A DNA stretch of 64,000 nucleotides from Bacteroidales bacterium. GTDB taxonomy: Bacteria; Bacteroidota; Bacteroidia; Bacteroidales; WCHB1-69. Made by a program: the position numbers and the translations under genes. The stretch is from positions 1 through 64,000 of the forward strand of contig JAKSMI010000007.1 in assembly GCA_024400635.1 (NCBI GenBank). The letters run 5' to 3'. Below, piece after piece: positions 35,155-44,135 of this stretch. Every line of letters starts with the position of its first letter. Within the stretch, counting starts at the first letter, position 1. The notes beneath the pieces were generated by a model. It had not been told where the DNA came from. It searched no databases and saw only the letters and a list, made by a program, of their open reading frames with translations.

Positions 35155-35389
35155 ATTGTAGTTTTCGATATTGCATTCCACCCGCATCTGATAAGGCAGG
35201 CAAGGTTGCTCTCCTTAGCGAAAGCCTTGAACTTCCATCCATTGCGGAAAAGTATATTGTAGGCCATATTCAGGTGGCCGTTCTTGAATCGTTTCTTTTG
35301 ACCAAGAGAAAGAATATCGTCCAACATCCGTTGGTCGTTTTTTTTCAGTTCGGTCGATGGCTCTTTGCAGACGTATTTCACCACTCTTG
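35155..35389 (-). other. Unassigned coding-like stretch between GT remnant and AbiE
   Basis: One minus-strand frame (to 35429) reads through here with protein-like text (ELKKNDQRMLDDILSL, RFKNGHLNMAYNILFRNGWK) but no recognisable family and no separate promoter. It overlaps the 3' end of the AbiEii gene in another frame. I regard it as a decayed gene fragment. Confidence 0.3.
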
Positions 35390-36274
35390 TCATCGATACC
35401 GCAAACTCCCGCATCCCGAAGGTCTCCAATGTTTTAGAAATCCTCTCTCTAAGCTCTCAGCTATAAGCTGAAAATCCCTCTTCCCGTGCATCTCCTCCAC
35501 AAGCCGCTCATACACCAGCTGCCAAGCCTGCAATGGGTCAAACTCGACCTCCGGACGGAGCAGGGGTTGAACGTCTTCCAGAAACTCCTCATCCTGCATC
35601 TTCAACTCCATATTCTGCACAAACTCCTTGTACGATGGCGCACGTTCTGCCACAAACTCGATATACTTGCGGTAGCACTCCAATATTTTCTCCGCATCCA
35701 GCTCCTGCGTGCTCAATGCCAGATACAAGTCGAACAGGTCGCGTCCCTTCTTCCTTTGATAAAGCGCACGAAGTTTCGTCCCCACCAATTCCTCCAAGTG
35801 ATAAGTCGTCAGCTGAGCCTCACCCGTAAACCAGCCGCTCTCCACCTTGAACGGCACCTCCTGCAACCCCATCACATTGAAATGCTCCATACAATTGATC
35901 TCCACCTTCAGGCGAATCTGCTGCACAGGCGGAATCTCTGAATCCACCTTGAACAGCAGCTTGTTGCTATGCCGCTTCTGCTGAGTCGAGCGGTTCGGCA
36001 ACCATCCCAGCACCTTCCCCAACCTGAACATAATCGGCTTGATAGGCCCCGGTTTAATCTGCACAAGATCGATATCCTCACTATACCTTGCCTGCGGATG
36101 CAGGAACAACTTATGCAGAGCCGTACCTCCTCGGAACGCAAGATTTTCCCGCAGGAACTCATCACTGAAAATACTCACAAGGGCTCTACAGATAATCAAA
36201 TCCTACTCCACCATCTCGTTTTTCGACCATGGTGCCATTTCGCTCCATTCTCTGATAAATGATTCCTGTATCAT
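35390..36274 (-). pseudogene. AbiEii-type nucleotidyltransferase toxin with premature stop
   Basis: Toxin half of a type IV AbiE toxin-antitoxin pair. Starting at the ATG at 36274 (overlapping the antitoxin stop as ATGA) it reads MIQESFIREWSEMAPWSKNE, MVE, then TAG at 36203-36205 (codon 24). The same frame continues DLIICRALVSIFSDEF, FRGGTALHKLFLHPQARYSE, DIDLVQI (the GG...DxD nucleotidyltransferase core) and VGTKLRALYQRKKGRDLFDL (conserved Lys/Asp). A single C-to-T change of a CAG would explain the stop. The last dozen residues (WRPSGCGSLRYR) look like read-through into unrelated DNA. Restarting at the internal Met (36199) would drop only the N-terminal helix, so residual activity is possible. 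Confidence 0.8.
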
Positions 36275-37092
36275 ATTTCGTCTATGTCAATTTCCTTATT
36301 AACAACCACTTTCCAGCGTTCATCCACTGGCATACCTTCCTCAATAGGAGTAGATGCCTTCAACGCCGTCTTGCGGAATTTCAATCCACCATTCTTGCAC
36401 AAAGCATACAATTCATCCGCAACCGACTCATACTCCAGCAGAGACAGAATATGCCCAAACCGTTGTATTACAGCCGCAGGAAAACACCTCAGCAGAGGCA
36501 AACTCTTGTCATCCAGAGCCACTACATCCATCAACTCATAAAGCACCTCCGCCACACGACTCAAGCCGCCTACCTTTCTTTCCTGTTGCACCAAATCCAA
36601 AGCAGTCATCAATGGCGAGGAAACTTGGATATAGCCAGATTGCGTCCTTACTTGTTGTACAAATTCCGAGGCAATGTCGTTCTTCTGGATGAAATCTATT
36701 TTGGTTCCCTTCTTCCTCACATTTCTTAAGGTGGCACCATCGGCCATAACAAAATACGTCATCGACTGCTGATGCGAAGCTCCATGCAAGGCTGCCGCAG
36801 ACAACAGACTTACATAATAATTTCTGCCAAGGAAATGCATCAACCGATCGATATAGAAATGCTCAGGCACCACACCTCTCAGTCGATACTCCATCGACAC
36901 GATAACATAAAAATTCTTCCAGGGGGAGATTATCCTTTTTGAGGAAACCAAGCGGGACAACGACACCTCTAAAGAATGCTCCTTCGCATCGGGAAAGATT
37001 TTCTGCACATCTTCCTTTGTAAAGAAGTAGCGCCCCCTCATTTCTTGAGCATCAATCCATTCGGAACAGCTGCTATATTCACCGTTATTCAT
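36271..37092 (-). CDS. AbiEi-type antitoxin/transcriptional repressor
   Basis: 273 residues with an N-terminal winged-helix region (about 15-75: YFFTKEDVQKIFPDAKEHSL, then SLSRLVSSKRIISPWKNFYV) and the C-terminal domain of type IV antitoxins (YYVSLLSAAALHGASHQQSM, then TYFVMADG and SPLMTALDLVQQER). Such antitoxins repress their own promoter and counteract the nucleotidyltransferase toxin, whose gene starts in the last codon here (4-base overlap). A TAnnTTTG box lies 54 bases upstream inside a dispersed repeat. It is a cargo pair inserted between the deacetylase and the sugar transferase of the glycan locus. Confidence 0.85.
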   Translation of the reverse strand: MNNGEYSSCSEWIDAQEMRGRYFFTKEDVQKIFPDAKEHSLEVSLSRLVSSKRIISPWKNFYVIVSMEYRLRGVVPEHFYIDRLMHFLGRNYYVSLLSAAALHGASHQQSMTYFVMADGATLRNVRKKGTKIDFIQKNDIASEFVQQVRTQSGYIQVSSPLMTALDLVQQERKVGGLSRVAEVLYELMDVVALDDKSLPLLRCFPAAVIQRFGHILSLLEYESVADELYALCKNGGLKFRKTALKASTPIEEGMPVDERWKVVVNKEIDIDEI

Positions 37093-37122
37093 AACATCAA
37101 ACTTGCGATTCTATACAAATTA

Positions 37123-37216
37123 TGTAGAGTTCTGCGATTTCGCTGCAAAATTACAACTTTTCCCCGACCCAGAAGGTGATTTCTGGAATTTTCTTTACAC
37201 ATTAACGATTCTTAAC
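37123..37216 (-). repeat. Dispersed 94-bp promoter-bearing repeat, copy 2 (AbiE promoter)
   Basis: Second copy of the 94-bp element at 27394-27487. Its minus strand holds TAATTTTG (plus 37146-37153), matching TAnnTTTG, followed 54 bases later by the antitoxin ATG at 37092. The copy is flanked on its upstream side by AACCTTAACCCTAAACC repeats. It should be the autoregulated promoter of the AbiE operon. Confidence 0.65.
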
Positions 37217-37223
37217 CTTAACC

Positions 37224-38102
37224 CTAAACCTCCACCACTTTCGCCTTGTTCCACTCAATTGTCTTATCCGCCTCTTCCAGATTTACATAGTCGAAGGCAC
37301 GCACAAGGTTGCACATCTTGTTGAATGCGCCACCGCTGCCAATGCTTCCTTTTATCATTCTGACAAAACGGTTTTTGAATGTCCCAGTCTGCTTGAAATA
37401 ACTTTCGTATGCTTCTTTGGTCATCATCTTGTACGGATGGTGCTCAAGGTCGTTGATATGGAAATAGGTCATCACATAGTCGGATGACTTCATGTTTTTG
37501 TTGATGAAGCCAAGTGGAAAGAATCTGAAATACCCACCTCCGGAATAGGCTATCTGATGACCTGCCAATGTGGTGAGTGAGACGGGAAACTCTTTTAATG
37601 TGGCATTGCCAATCTTTACTAAGCAAGGCTTGTCGGCCGGGAATCCGGCAAAGCCGCCGAAGTCGCGAACTGCAGGATAGATAGACGCATCTCTTTCTAT
37701 TCCACATTCTGCCAGCACCTCAAATGCCCACTTGTTCTTCTTGCCAATGGAGAATGCCGGAGCGCGAAAACTCTTCACTTTCTTACTAACCACGTCTTCA
37801 AGCGACTTAAGGGCACTTTCGGTATCCAATTTAAGTTCTTCTGGACTAAGTTTACTCAACCAAGCGTGTTCGTTAGAGTGGCAACCTATTTCGTGCCCTT
37901 TATCAGCTATTTTTTTGACCACATGAGGAAATTCTCTTGCCAAACCACCCACACAGAAAAAGGTCGCTTTCAGCTGTTTTTCATCAAGCAAATCCAGAAT
38001 TCGGCTCAAATAATCGTCAAACGTTTGGTATTCACTATCTTGAAAAATACCTTTTTCTTTTTTTAAATACCACTCCTCGATATCAAAGGTAAGGATGTTC
38101 AT
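37224..38102 (-). CDS. NodB-type polysaccharide deacetylase
   Basis: 292 residues. Motif 1 is LTFDIEEWY (metal Asp and catalytic Asp), motif 2 is GHEIGCHSNEHAWL (His-x3-His), motif 3 is SFRAPAFSIG (Arg), and a late YFHINDLEH gives the last motif. It resembles the DUF3473-type deacetylases of exopolysaccharide loci, which remove N-acetyl groups from amino sugars. There is no signal peptide, so it may act on cytosolic lipid-linked intermediates. It overlaps the acyltransferase upstream by 4 bases. The C-terminal last codons border the repeat-rich junction with the AbiE cargo, but the frame looks complete. Confidence 0.88.
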   Translation of the reverse strand: MNILTFDIEEWYLKKEKGIFQDSEYQTFDDYLSRILDLLDEKQLKATFFCVGGLAREFPHVVKKIADKGHEIGCHSNEHAWLSKLSPEELKLDTESALKSLEDVVSKKVKSFRAPAFSIGKKNKWAFEVLAECGIERDASIYPAVRDFGGFAGFPADKPCLVKIGNATLKEFPVSLTTLAGHQIAYSGGGYFRFFPLGFINKNMKSSDYVMTYFHINDLEHHPYKMMTKEAYESYFKQTGTFKNRFVRMIKGSIGSGGAFNKMCNLVRAFDYVNLEEADKTIEWNKAKVVEV

Positions 38103-39169
38103 CGTAAAAATTTAATTTTTGAAGAATGCCTGACTATATCAATGGCGACCATTACCCCGGTCACTATTATCATTGTCAACAAGAATGGCACAATGCTGTT
38201 ACAAGAGTTTGTCCATATATCCATTTGGCTGATTCCCATCATTCTTGAATAGAAGACAATGATTACGCCTTTAATGGGGACATTCAATGCCATTGCATCA
38301 AATGAATTACGGCCGAACCATTTTAAATAACTGTATGTTTTGCCAAAATATTTATGAACCTTATCTGAACCTTCGAGCAATAAAGAAGTAATAATAACGG
38401 CGGCTGAGCCCGCTATTGCCCTAAAATAGAAAGCCGGAATACTCTCGCCATAATAACTGTGCCCCATAGAAATCTTTGGATTATGGAAACAAGAATATGC
38501 AAGATATACTGTAATTGCTACTGCAATTAATAAAAATGCCGGTTTTTTCTTATTTACAAAATCAAAAGTTTCTTTGTGCCCACAATATTTTACAAATACA
38601 TTCCCGAGGCATAAATATGGGAGTGCCATCAGCCCCGTGTCCATATTCCAAGGAAGAGAAGACCACGAGGATCCCAGATACTTTACAAGCACGATATTCA
38701 ATGCCGCCAAAGAAAAGCACACGGCGACGTTCAGCCATGCCGGAAACTTTGATATAAAATAATACAGACACTGTACACCCATCAGGCAAGGTACAAACCA
38801 TAGGGCGGTATTATGTACGAGATAGTCCTGAGAGCCCTGAGCGATAAGTGTCTGAAGCAGCGGCATCCAAATACTTTCAACTTCATTATGGCTAACAGTA
38901 TTATATAATACCCATATCAACCATGTCGCCACAGAGAATATGGCGTACGGCACAAATAGGGTTTTAAGTTTATGGGCAAAAAATCGGCCGAAAGATTTTT
39001 GCCGGTCCGTACGGAACAACATGCCTGATATAATAAAAAACAACGGCATGTGAAAGAAATAGAAATATGTACATAGCGGGCCTGACGAATTGATATGTCC
39101 CCACACGACACCAATCATTCCAAGTCCCTTCGAGATATCAAGATAATCTAATCTTTTAACGTTCTCCAT
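38099..39169 (-). CDS. Acyltransferase family 3 membrane protein
   Basis: 356 residues with about 10 membrane helices. The family opening RLDYLDISKGLGMIGVVWGH has the conserved His in helix 1, and FFHMPLFFIISGMLFR follows in helix 2. Such proteins O-acetylate (or succinylate) sugars from cytosolic acyl-CoA. It overlaps the ATP-grasp gene upstream by 14 bases and the deacetylase downstream by 4. It is one of three acyltransferase-3 genes in this locus and the only one without a long G tract. Confidence 0.88.
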   Translation of the reverse strand: MENVKRLDYLDISKGLGMIGVVWGHINSSGPLCTYFYFFHMPLFFIISGMLFRTDRQKSFGRFFAHKLKTLFVPYAIFSVATWLIWVLYNTVSHNEVESIWMPLLQTLIAQGSQDYLVHNTALWFVPCLMGVQCLYYFISKFPAWLNVAVCFSLAALNIVLVKYLGSSWSSLPWNMDTGLMALPYLCLGNVFVKYCGHKETFDFVNKKKPAFLLIAVAITVYLAYSCFHNPKISMGHSYYGESIPAFYFRAIAGSAAVIITSLLLEGSDKVHKYFGKTYSYLKWFGRNSFDAMALNVPIKGVIIVFYSRMMGISQMDIWTNSCNSIVPFLLTMIIVTGVMVAIDIVRHSSKIKFLR

Positions 39170-40325
39170 AATCGATTTTTGATTTTGCAGTACCTGTTAA
39201 CAATTTCTTAATGTTGTGCCAAGAACCGACAAAGAATGGCATCGGGTCTGTCCAATCACTCATATCCTGGTAATGGATATGCTTACCGATGAACTTGAAA
39301 TATGAAGGTTTCATTTTCCATCTGTTAGGGGATTTCAGAAACCACAGTGTTTCAAATCCTAGATGACGAAGGATTTCTCCTTCTTTATACTCATATTTCT
39401 TTTGAGGAATCCCCAAATACTCATTGGCAATTATTTTGCCCCACCCAATGCCTCCTTCAATTGCACATTTTACGCAGGCTGGAACTCTCGGATTCAATTC
39501 CATGATCAACAATTCACCGGTATCAGGATCTTCGATCGTATCGAAATCGGCAAATCCCACCCAATTCAAGTCAAGAAGAACGTGGTACAGAATATCGACC
39601 ATTTTATCATTTCTTGCAGATGTGGCGCAACTGCTGCTTCCTCCCTTTTCTGGATACCATCTATATTTATATATGACCGAAGAATTGACCAATTTATGGT
39701 TGGCATTCACATGTAATTGAAATTCGACCTGCGTACCGCCTTGCTTTACATATTTCTGCAAATGGCAATCCCCATACTCTGCCTGAATCGTCGGCAGAGC
39801 TTCAATAAGTTCCTTATATGAATGACATAGAGTCATCCCCCTGGCGCCACAAGTAATATTCGGTTTTATCAGCATTGGATATGGCAAACTGCTCAAATCC
39901 GTATTATCTATTTCATCTGTTCCGATGGTGAGTGGATGGGGATATTTCTTTTCCCGGCATAAAGCCATTAAAGAATTCTTGTCTGTACCACGCTTGAAAT
40001 TTTCGAAGTCCGGCATCTGGAATTTCACCACCTCCAGCAATTCGTATTTGTTTTTACTCAAGAATTCAGCGGATACGTCTCCCATAGGTATAACGGCATC
40101 TATCTTTTCATGGTCAATGATACTCTTTACCGAATCCAAATAATCCTTACTTGACGCCCTTAGGTTGCAGTAGATAACTTTATCCGCATATCTGGAAGCG
40201 TCGGCATAATTTCCTTTTTCAGCAAACAGGACCACATAGAAGCCTGACAATTTCAGATTCCTCACAATTGCCAGCCCCTGGGTTCCACCACCTAAGACCA
40301 GAACGTTATTAGAGCACTTCTTCAT
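39156..40325 (-). CDS. ATP-grasp carboxylate-amine ligase (D-aspartate-ligase-like)
   Basis: 389 residues. The N-terminal dinucleotide-like fold is VLVLGGGTQGLAIVRNLKLS. The ATP-grasp core is YPMLIKPNITCGARGMTLCH, CHLQKYVKQGGTQVEFQLHV and VGFADFDTIEDPDTGELLIM-ELNPRVP with the metal-binding E-x-N. It resembles ligases that join an amino acid to a carboxylate. It overlaps GT4 upstream by 17 bases. A 49-codon fragment at 41479-41628 is the N terminus of a close paralogue, so a duplication has occurred. Confidence 0.85.
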   Translation of the reverse strand: MKKCSNNVLVLGGGTQGLAIVRNLKLSGFYVVLFAEKGNYADASRYADKVIYCNLRASSKDYLDSVKSIIDHEKIDAVIPMGDVSAEFLSKNKYELLEVVKFQMPDFENFKRGTDKNSLMALCREKKYPHPLTIGTDEIDNTDLSSLPYPMLIKPNITCGARGMTLCHSYKELIEALPTIQAEYGDCHLQKYVKQGGTQVEFQLHVNANHKLVNSSVIYKYRWYPEKGGSSSCATSARNDKMVDILYHVLLDLNWVGFADFDTIEDPDTGELLIMELNPRVPACVKCAIEGGIGWGKIIANEYLGIPQKKYEYKEGEILRHLGFETLWFLKSPNRWKMKPSYFKFIGKHIHYQDMSDWTDPMPFFVGSWHNIKKLLTGTAKSKIDYGER

Positions 40326-41460
40326 AACAATTCAGTATTGAGTTCCAAACATCAATTTCATCGAAATTTCTTTCAACCCATATTCTGCTGTTTTGCGCGT
40401 ACCTTTTTAGTAATGCTTTATCTTTATAGAGTTTACCCATCGCTTGACAAATATCAAACGGGTTCAGGTTTATATATTCACCATTGAACCCCTGTTTCAT
40501 CGTATCGCGGCTTCCTGTAAAATTTGTAGTCATTACTGGGACGCCCATAGCTGCCGCTTCTATCACACACATCCCGAACCCATCTCTATGGGTTGGCAAG
40601 ACAAAAAGGTTCATCATTGAATATAAATACGGCATTTCGGATTTACTGATTTCTCCTGTTTTAATAATATTTATATCATTTTGTATTATTGCTTCAACCC
40701 TGCTATCAATAAAATCTCTGATATCTTTTTGCCCTATCAGCAATAATTTTGCATCTTGATTATATTCTTTTTTGAATAATTCAAATGCTTTAACCAACTC
40801 CTCTATTCCTTTATCTCTTACTAAGCGCCCACAGAATCCAATGACAAAATCATCCTCTTTCAGATTATATTGGGAACGCATTCGTTGTAATTTAGGAATG
40901 TCAATTTTCTCAGGATTCCAAAGAGATTTACTGTCAATTCCACGACATGAGCCATTGTGAGGCACGTATGCTTTTCCTGCTTTATCTATGCCGCAGGCCA
41001 AACGCAATTCAACCAGAAATTTACTAACGCAGATTACTTTTATTGCACAACTGGATTCAATCCTATCCAATAATATGAATAGCTTGCGCGTCAATCCCGT
41101 TCTGCTCTCAAAACTGGTTCCGTGGGCAAACAGAATGATTTTTCTACCTGTCAATTTACCACAAATACACGCCAATAGTTTACCCTTATCCGCATGGCCT
41201 ACAATCAGATCAATTTTATTTTGGCGAATATATCTGAATATCCGATATATTGCGACAATGTCGCCTTTGACAGATGGGACTCGCTTTATCTCTGTTGTCA
41301 GGTGTTTTACTCCTTCAAGACCGCACAACTCATCACAACCATCGGCATAACTATGTGCAAGATGCATTTCCAGTCCATTTTCGACACAGTATTTCATCCT
41401 GCCAAAAAGAAAAGATCGGGCGAACCCGAAATGAGGAACAATTTCAAGGACTTTCTTCAT
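40309..41460 (-). CDS. Glycosyltransferase family 4
   Basis: 383-residue GT-B enzyme. The N-terminal domain has VPHFGFARSFLFGRMKYC and HLAHSYADGCDELCGLEGV; the linker is VPHNGSCRGID. The nucleotide-sugar domain has VIGFCGRLVRDKGIEELVKA and HRDGFGMCVIEAAAMGVPVM with the E-x7-E pair, then TNFTGSRDTM. It adds one sugar to the lipid-linked unit on the cytosolic face. Its start lies 18 bases after the truncated ATP-grasp paralogue. Confidence 0.9.
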   Translation of the reverse strand: MKKVLEIVPHFGFARSFLFGRMKYCVENGLEMHLAHSYADGCDELCGLEGVKHLTTEIKRVPSVKGDIVAIYRIFRYIRQNKIDLIVGHADKGKLLACICGKLTGRKIILFAHGTSFESRTGLTRKLFILLDRIESSCAIKVICVSKFLVELRLACGIDKAGKAYVPHNGSCRGIDSKSLWNPEKIDIPKLQRMRSQYNLKEDDFVIGFCGRLVRDKGIEELVKAFELFKKEYNQDAKLLLIGQKDIRDFIDSRVEAIIQNDINIIKTGEISKSEMPYLYSMMNLFVLPTHRDGFGMCVIEAAAMGVPVMTTNFTGSRDTMKQGFNGEYINLNPFDICQAMGKLYKDKALLKRYAQNSRIWVERNFDEIDVWNSILNCYEEVL

Positions 41461-41478
41461 TATCTTGCAAATGCACTC

Positions 41479-41628
41479 TTAAGAATTTCTCTTTGATACA
41501 TATCGAGACATATCGGTATAATTATGCCGGCCACCATATAACAAAATCACATAAAACCTATCACGTCGCAATGACCTTACCATGGCAAGGCCTTGCGTAC
41601 TGCAGCCTAAAAAAAGAACCTTTATCAC
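41479..41628 (-). pseudogene. N-terminal fragment of a paralogous ATP-grasp ligase
   Basis: A GTG-started frame of 49 codons: VIKVLFLGCSTQGLAMVRSL, then FYVILLYGGRHNYTDMSRYV and a stop. It aligns with the start of the ligase at 39156-40325 (VLVLGGGTQGLAIVRNLKLS, FYVVLFAEKGNYADASRYA). It lies 9 bases after the acetyltransferase stop, so it occupies a normal operon slot; everything after residue 49 is gone, replaced directly by the GT4 gene. Confidence 0.7.
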
Positions 41629-41637
41629 GTCTTGTAT

Positions 41638-42198
41638 CTACTTAAAATCATACACCGAATACACAATATATTTCTTTGTTGGGGACTCTTCTCGTTTGAT
41701 TATCTGTCCGGGATTTCCTATCACAATAGAATTTGATGGCACATCAAAATTAACAAATGCACCAGGAGCGATCAAAACATCATCGCCTATTTTTACCCCC
41801 CCCACCACAATGGAATTAGCAAACATACAAACATTATTGCCTATTGTTGGGACTCCTCCCACACCCTTGATAAAAGAGTTCCCTATCAGGCAACCCTGTG
41901 CAATATTAAAATTGTCACCGATAACGGCACCAGGATTAACAACGATATTACCGAAGTGCAAAAGTCTGAGTCCCCGTCCGATTTTTGTTTGTGGAGGTAT
42001 CTGGACTCCGGTTCTGAATTTCCTGATAGACAGTAATGCTCCCCAGAAAGGCTTCCAGAGGCGGCCTGCTGCCTGATATCTTCTCAAATAATATAAATAC
42101 CTGTTTATAGGATGGAGAACATATTTCAACCGGGTAGAAAACGACTTATACCCGTTCCCACTATTCCGATATATATCCTCTTTGATTGATGTCAACAT
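41638..42198 (-). CDS. Serine-acetyltransferase-like hexapeptide O-acetyltransferase
   Basis: 186 residues. An N-terminal helical part is followed by a left-handed beta-helix of hexapeptide repeats (TKIGRGLRLLHFGNIVVNPG, AVIGDNFNIAQGCLIG, then VGGVKIGDDVLIAPGAFVNF, DVPSNSIVIGNPGQII). The catalytic His is in LLHFGN. It is likely to O-acetylate a sugar hydroxyl of the glycan. The G8 tract at 41796-41803 encodes GG in VVGGVKIG and is in frame, so the gene is intact (ON). It begins 5 bases after the GT2 stop. Confidence 0.87.
   Translation of the reverse strand: MLTSIKEDIYRNSGNGYKSFSTRLKYVLHPINRYLYYLRRYQAAGRLWKPFWGALLSIRKFRTGVQIPPQTKIGRGLRLLHFGNIVVNPGAVIGDNFNIAQGCLIGNSFIKGVGGVPTIGNNVCMFANSIVVGGVKIGDDVLIAPGAFVNFDVPSNSIVIGNPGQIIKREESPTKKYIVYSVYDFK
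41796..41803. repeat. Homopolymer tract C8 (G8 on coding strand), in frame
   Basis: Eight G on the coding strand within the hexapeptide acetyltransferase, followed by TAAAA as in the GT4 tract at 46006. The reading frame is open. A change of one base would truncate the enzyme in the middle of its beta-helix. Confidence 0.85.
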
Positions 42199-42203
42199 AG
42201 CGG

Positions 42204-42998
42204 CTAATGTTTACGACGATGCAAATAGTTATACAGGGATTTTGGAAGCAGCCCGAGTATTATTGGCTTCAAAACATAAATATGGGAATACAACGGAAGC
42301 CCTATCATTTTATATCCGATATGACGGACATACGCTTCATTGAGACGGCACTTGAATTTGCGTCTTGCCGTTGCGTTCCTGTCATCTCGCATCATATAGA
42401 AAGGTTCAGCCAGCATATATGCTTTATAACCTTTTGCATACATTTTAAACCACAAATGATAATCTTCCACACGCAGCAGACGTTTATCTACACTATATCC
42501 ATCTACAGCTTCGTACGCTTCCCTTCTTACCATACAAGGGGCATGACATATTGGACTTCCAGGAATAAAATGTTCCTTTTTGACTTCACCACGGCCATGG
42601 CCACGCATAAACTCCCCATTTTCATCAAAATAGATGATTGGAGAGCTGACGATTGCGTATTCCGGGTGCTCATCAAGAAACCTGACTTCCGTTTCGAATC
42701 TATCGGGCAAAGAAATATCGTCCCCATCCATCCGTGCAATATATTCCCCCTTTGCGACAGCCAGGCAGTTATTGAGAGTTTGGTTAAGACCCAAGTTATG
42801 AGGGTTTTTCAAAAGAACAATATTGCTATGATTCTTTTGATTTTCCAGGGCTATTTCATAAGTCTTGTCAGATGACCCGTCATCGCACAAAATGATTTCA
42901 AAATCCTGAAATGTCTGTGCGTACAATGAGTCCAATGCTTCCTGAAGATACGGGGCACAGTTGTATATGCCCATAAGTACCGATACTTTTGATTTCAT
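42204..42998 (-). CDS. Glycosyltransferase family 2
   Basis: 264-residue GT-A enzyme. VSVLMGIYNCAPYLQEALDS opens the fold, FEIILCDDGSSDKT binds the nucleotide, YIARMDGDDISLPDRF has the DxD metal motif, and VEDYHLWFKMYAKGY is the catalytic ED-Y region. An inverting transferase is expected. It is followed by the acetyltransferase with a 5-base gap and preceded by the polymerase gene with a 27-base gap. Confidence 0.92.
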   Translation of the reverse strand: MKSKVSVLMGIYNCAPYLQEALDSLYAQTFQDFEIILCDDGSSDKTYEIALENQKNHSNIVLLKNPHNLGLNQTLNNCLAVAKGEYIARMDGDDISLPDRFETEVRFLDEHPEYAIVSSPIIYFDENGEFMRGHGRGEVKKEHFIPGSPICHAPCMVRREAYEAVDGYSVDKRLLRVEDYHLWFKMYAKGYKAYMLAEPFYMMRDDRNATARRKFKCRLNEAYVRHIGYKMIGLPLYSHIYVLKPIILGLLPKSLYNYLHRRKH

Positions 42999-43025
42999 AA
43001 CGTCCCGCAGTCTTTCCTGTTCATA

Positions 43026-44135
43026 TTAACTTAAATCAAGCAGTCCATAATATATGAATTGCATACAGAAAGTAAATAACCAGTGATATATTACGACTTT
43101 TTTTGTGACGGCATATTGATTGGGTAACCATTCGAAACGCAAGAATGGATAGAGCAACACTATCGGGTATATACCCCAACTCAGATAAGCAATACGATTA
43201 GTGGATCCTCCATACATACAAAGCAACCATATTGCATTTATTAATGTGTATAAATTCAAAAGGAACTCGTATTTCTTATCATGGATTTTCCTCTTTATCA
43301 CAATAATCCATCCAACTACAATTGGGACAGCGCTATATAGAATAAAGTCAATACGAAACCCTCTCTTCCCCCATTGCAGACCCGATTCCCCTTCGAGGTA
43401 TCCTGCACCCTGAGCATCAGTTATTGACGCGAAAAATGTCTGAAACCAAGTTATGTGGAATAAAGAAATAAAGAAACAAACAACCCATAAATAAAAAAAC
43501 CATTTGGGTTTTTTCACAAAGCAGCAAACCGCGAATGCGGCTAATGGCAATTGCATGCTATGATGAAACCCTAATGAAACAAATAGGAATAACAAACTTA
43601 ACCATTTTTTGCCTTGATCGTGAAATGCGAGTGCAACGAGAAAGAATGACATCGCCGCCCCTGCTTTTATACCATTAGTTCCATACGAAAAAGTAGAAAA
43701 TGCAGCCAAATACATTACAAATGCCAGCATTGTGTCCTTTTTAAATATCTTACGGGAGGCGAACCATATTCCAATAAAATATATTGCTGCGATAAGTACA
43801 AGAAATGAATATTTATCCCAGCTCTGACGTGATGCATAACGCCTTAAGCGGTCAAATAAGAAATTCAACGAGACATCCATATCATCAAACCAATGGTTCT
43901 CTATTCCCATCGCGTACCCCCACATATCCATAAAGCACGATGCAACAGGTCTGAAACCAATGAATACAGTCACGGCCAACGCCAGTATGAGTGATGGCGT
44001 TTGATTTTCAGCTTCGTTTGAAAGAAATCTATCACCGCCAAATCTACCATACTTGTTTGCCACCACAAAAGTAATAATGCCAAGCACTATTATGTATATA
44101 GGCGCGTATAATTCTCCGGGGATACCTAATAACAT
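43026..44135 (-). CDS. EpsG/Wzy-like polysaccharide polymerase
   Basis: 369 residues with about 9-10 membrane helices and the EpsG-family pattern: FIGFRPVASCFMDMWGYA near residue 60, AFSTFSYGTNGIKAGAAMSF near 145 (family signature with N-x-x-R/K), and FVSLGFHHSMQLPLAAFAV near 190. It probably polymerises the flipped repeat units in the periplasm, the Wzy role. It shares one base with the start side of the GT8 stop (44135), so it is tightly coupled in the operon. Confidence 0.85.
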   Translation of the reverse strand: MLLGIPGELYAPIYIIVLGIITFVVANKYGRFGGDRFLSNEAENQTPSLILALAVTVFIGFRPVASCFMDMWGYAMGIENHWFDDMDVSLNFLFDRLRRYASRQSWDKYSFLVLIAAIYFIGIWFASRKIFKKDTMLAFVMYLAAFSTFSYGTNGIKAGAAMSFFLVALAFHDQGKKWLSLLFLFVSLGFHHSMQLPLAAFAVCCFVKKPKWFFYLWVVCFFISLFHITWFQTFFASITDAQGAGYLEGESGLQWGKRGFRIDFILYSAVPIVVGWIIVIKRKIHDKKYEFLLNLYTLINAIWLLCMYGGSTNRIAYLSWGIYPIVLLYPFLRFEWLPNQYAVTKKVVIYHWLFTFCMQFIYYGLLDLS

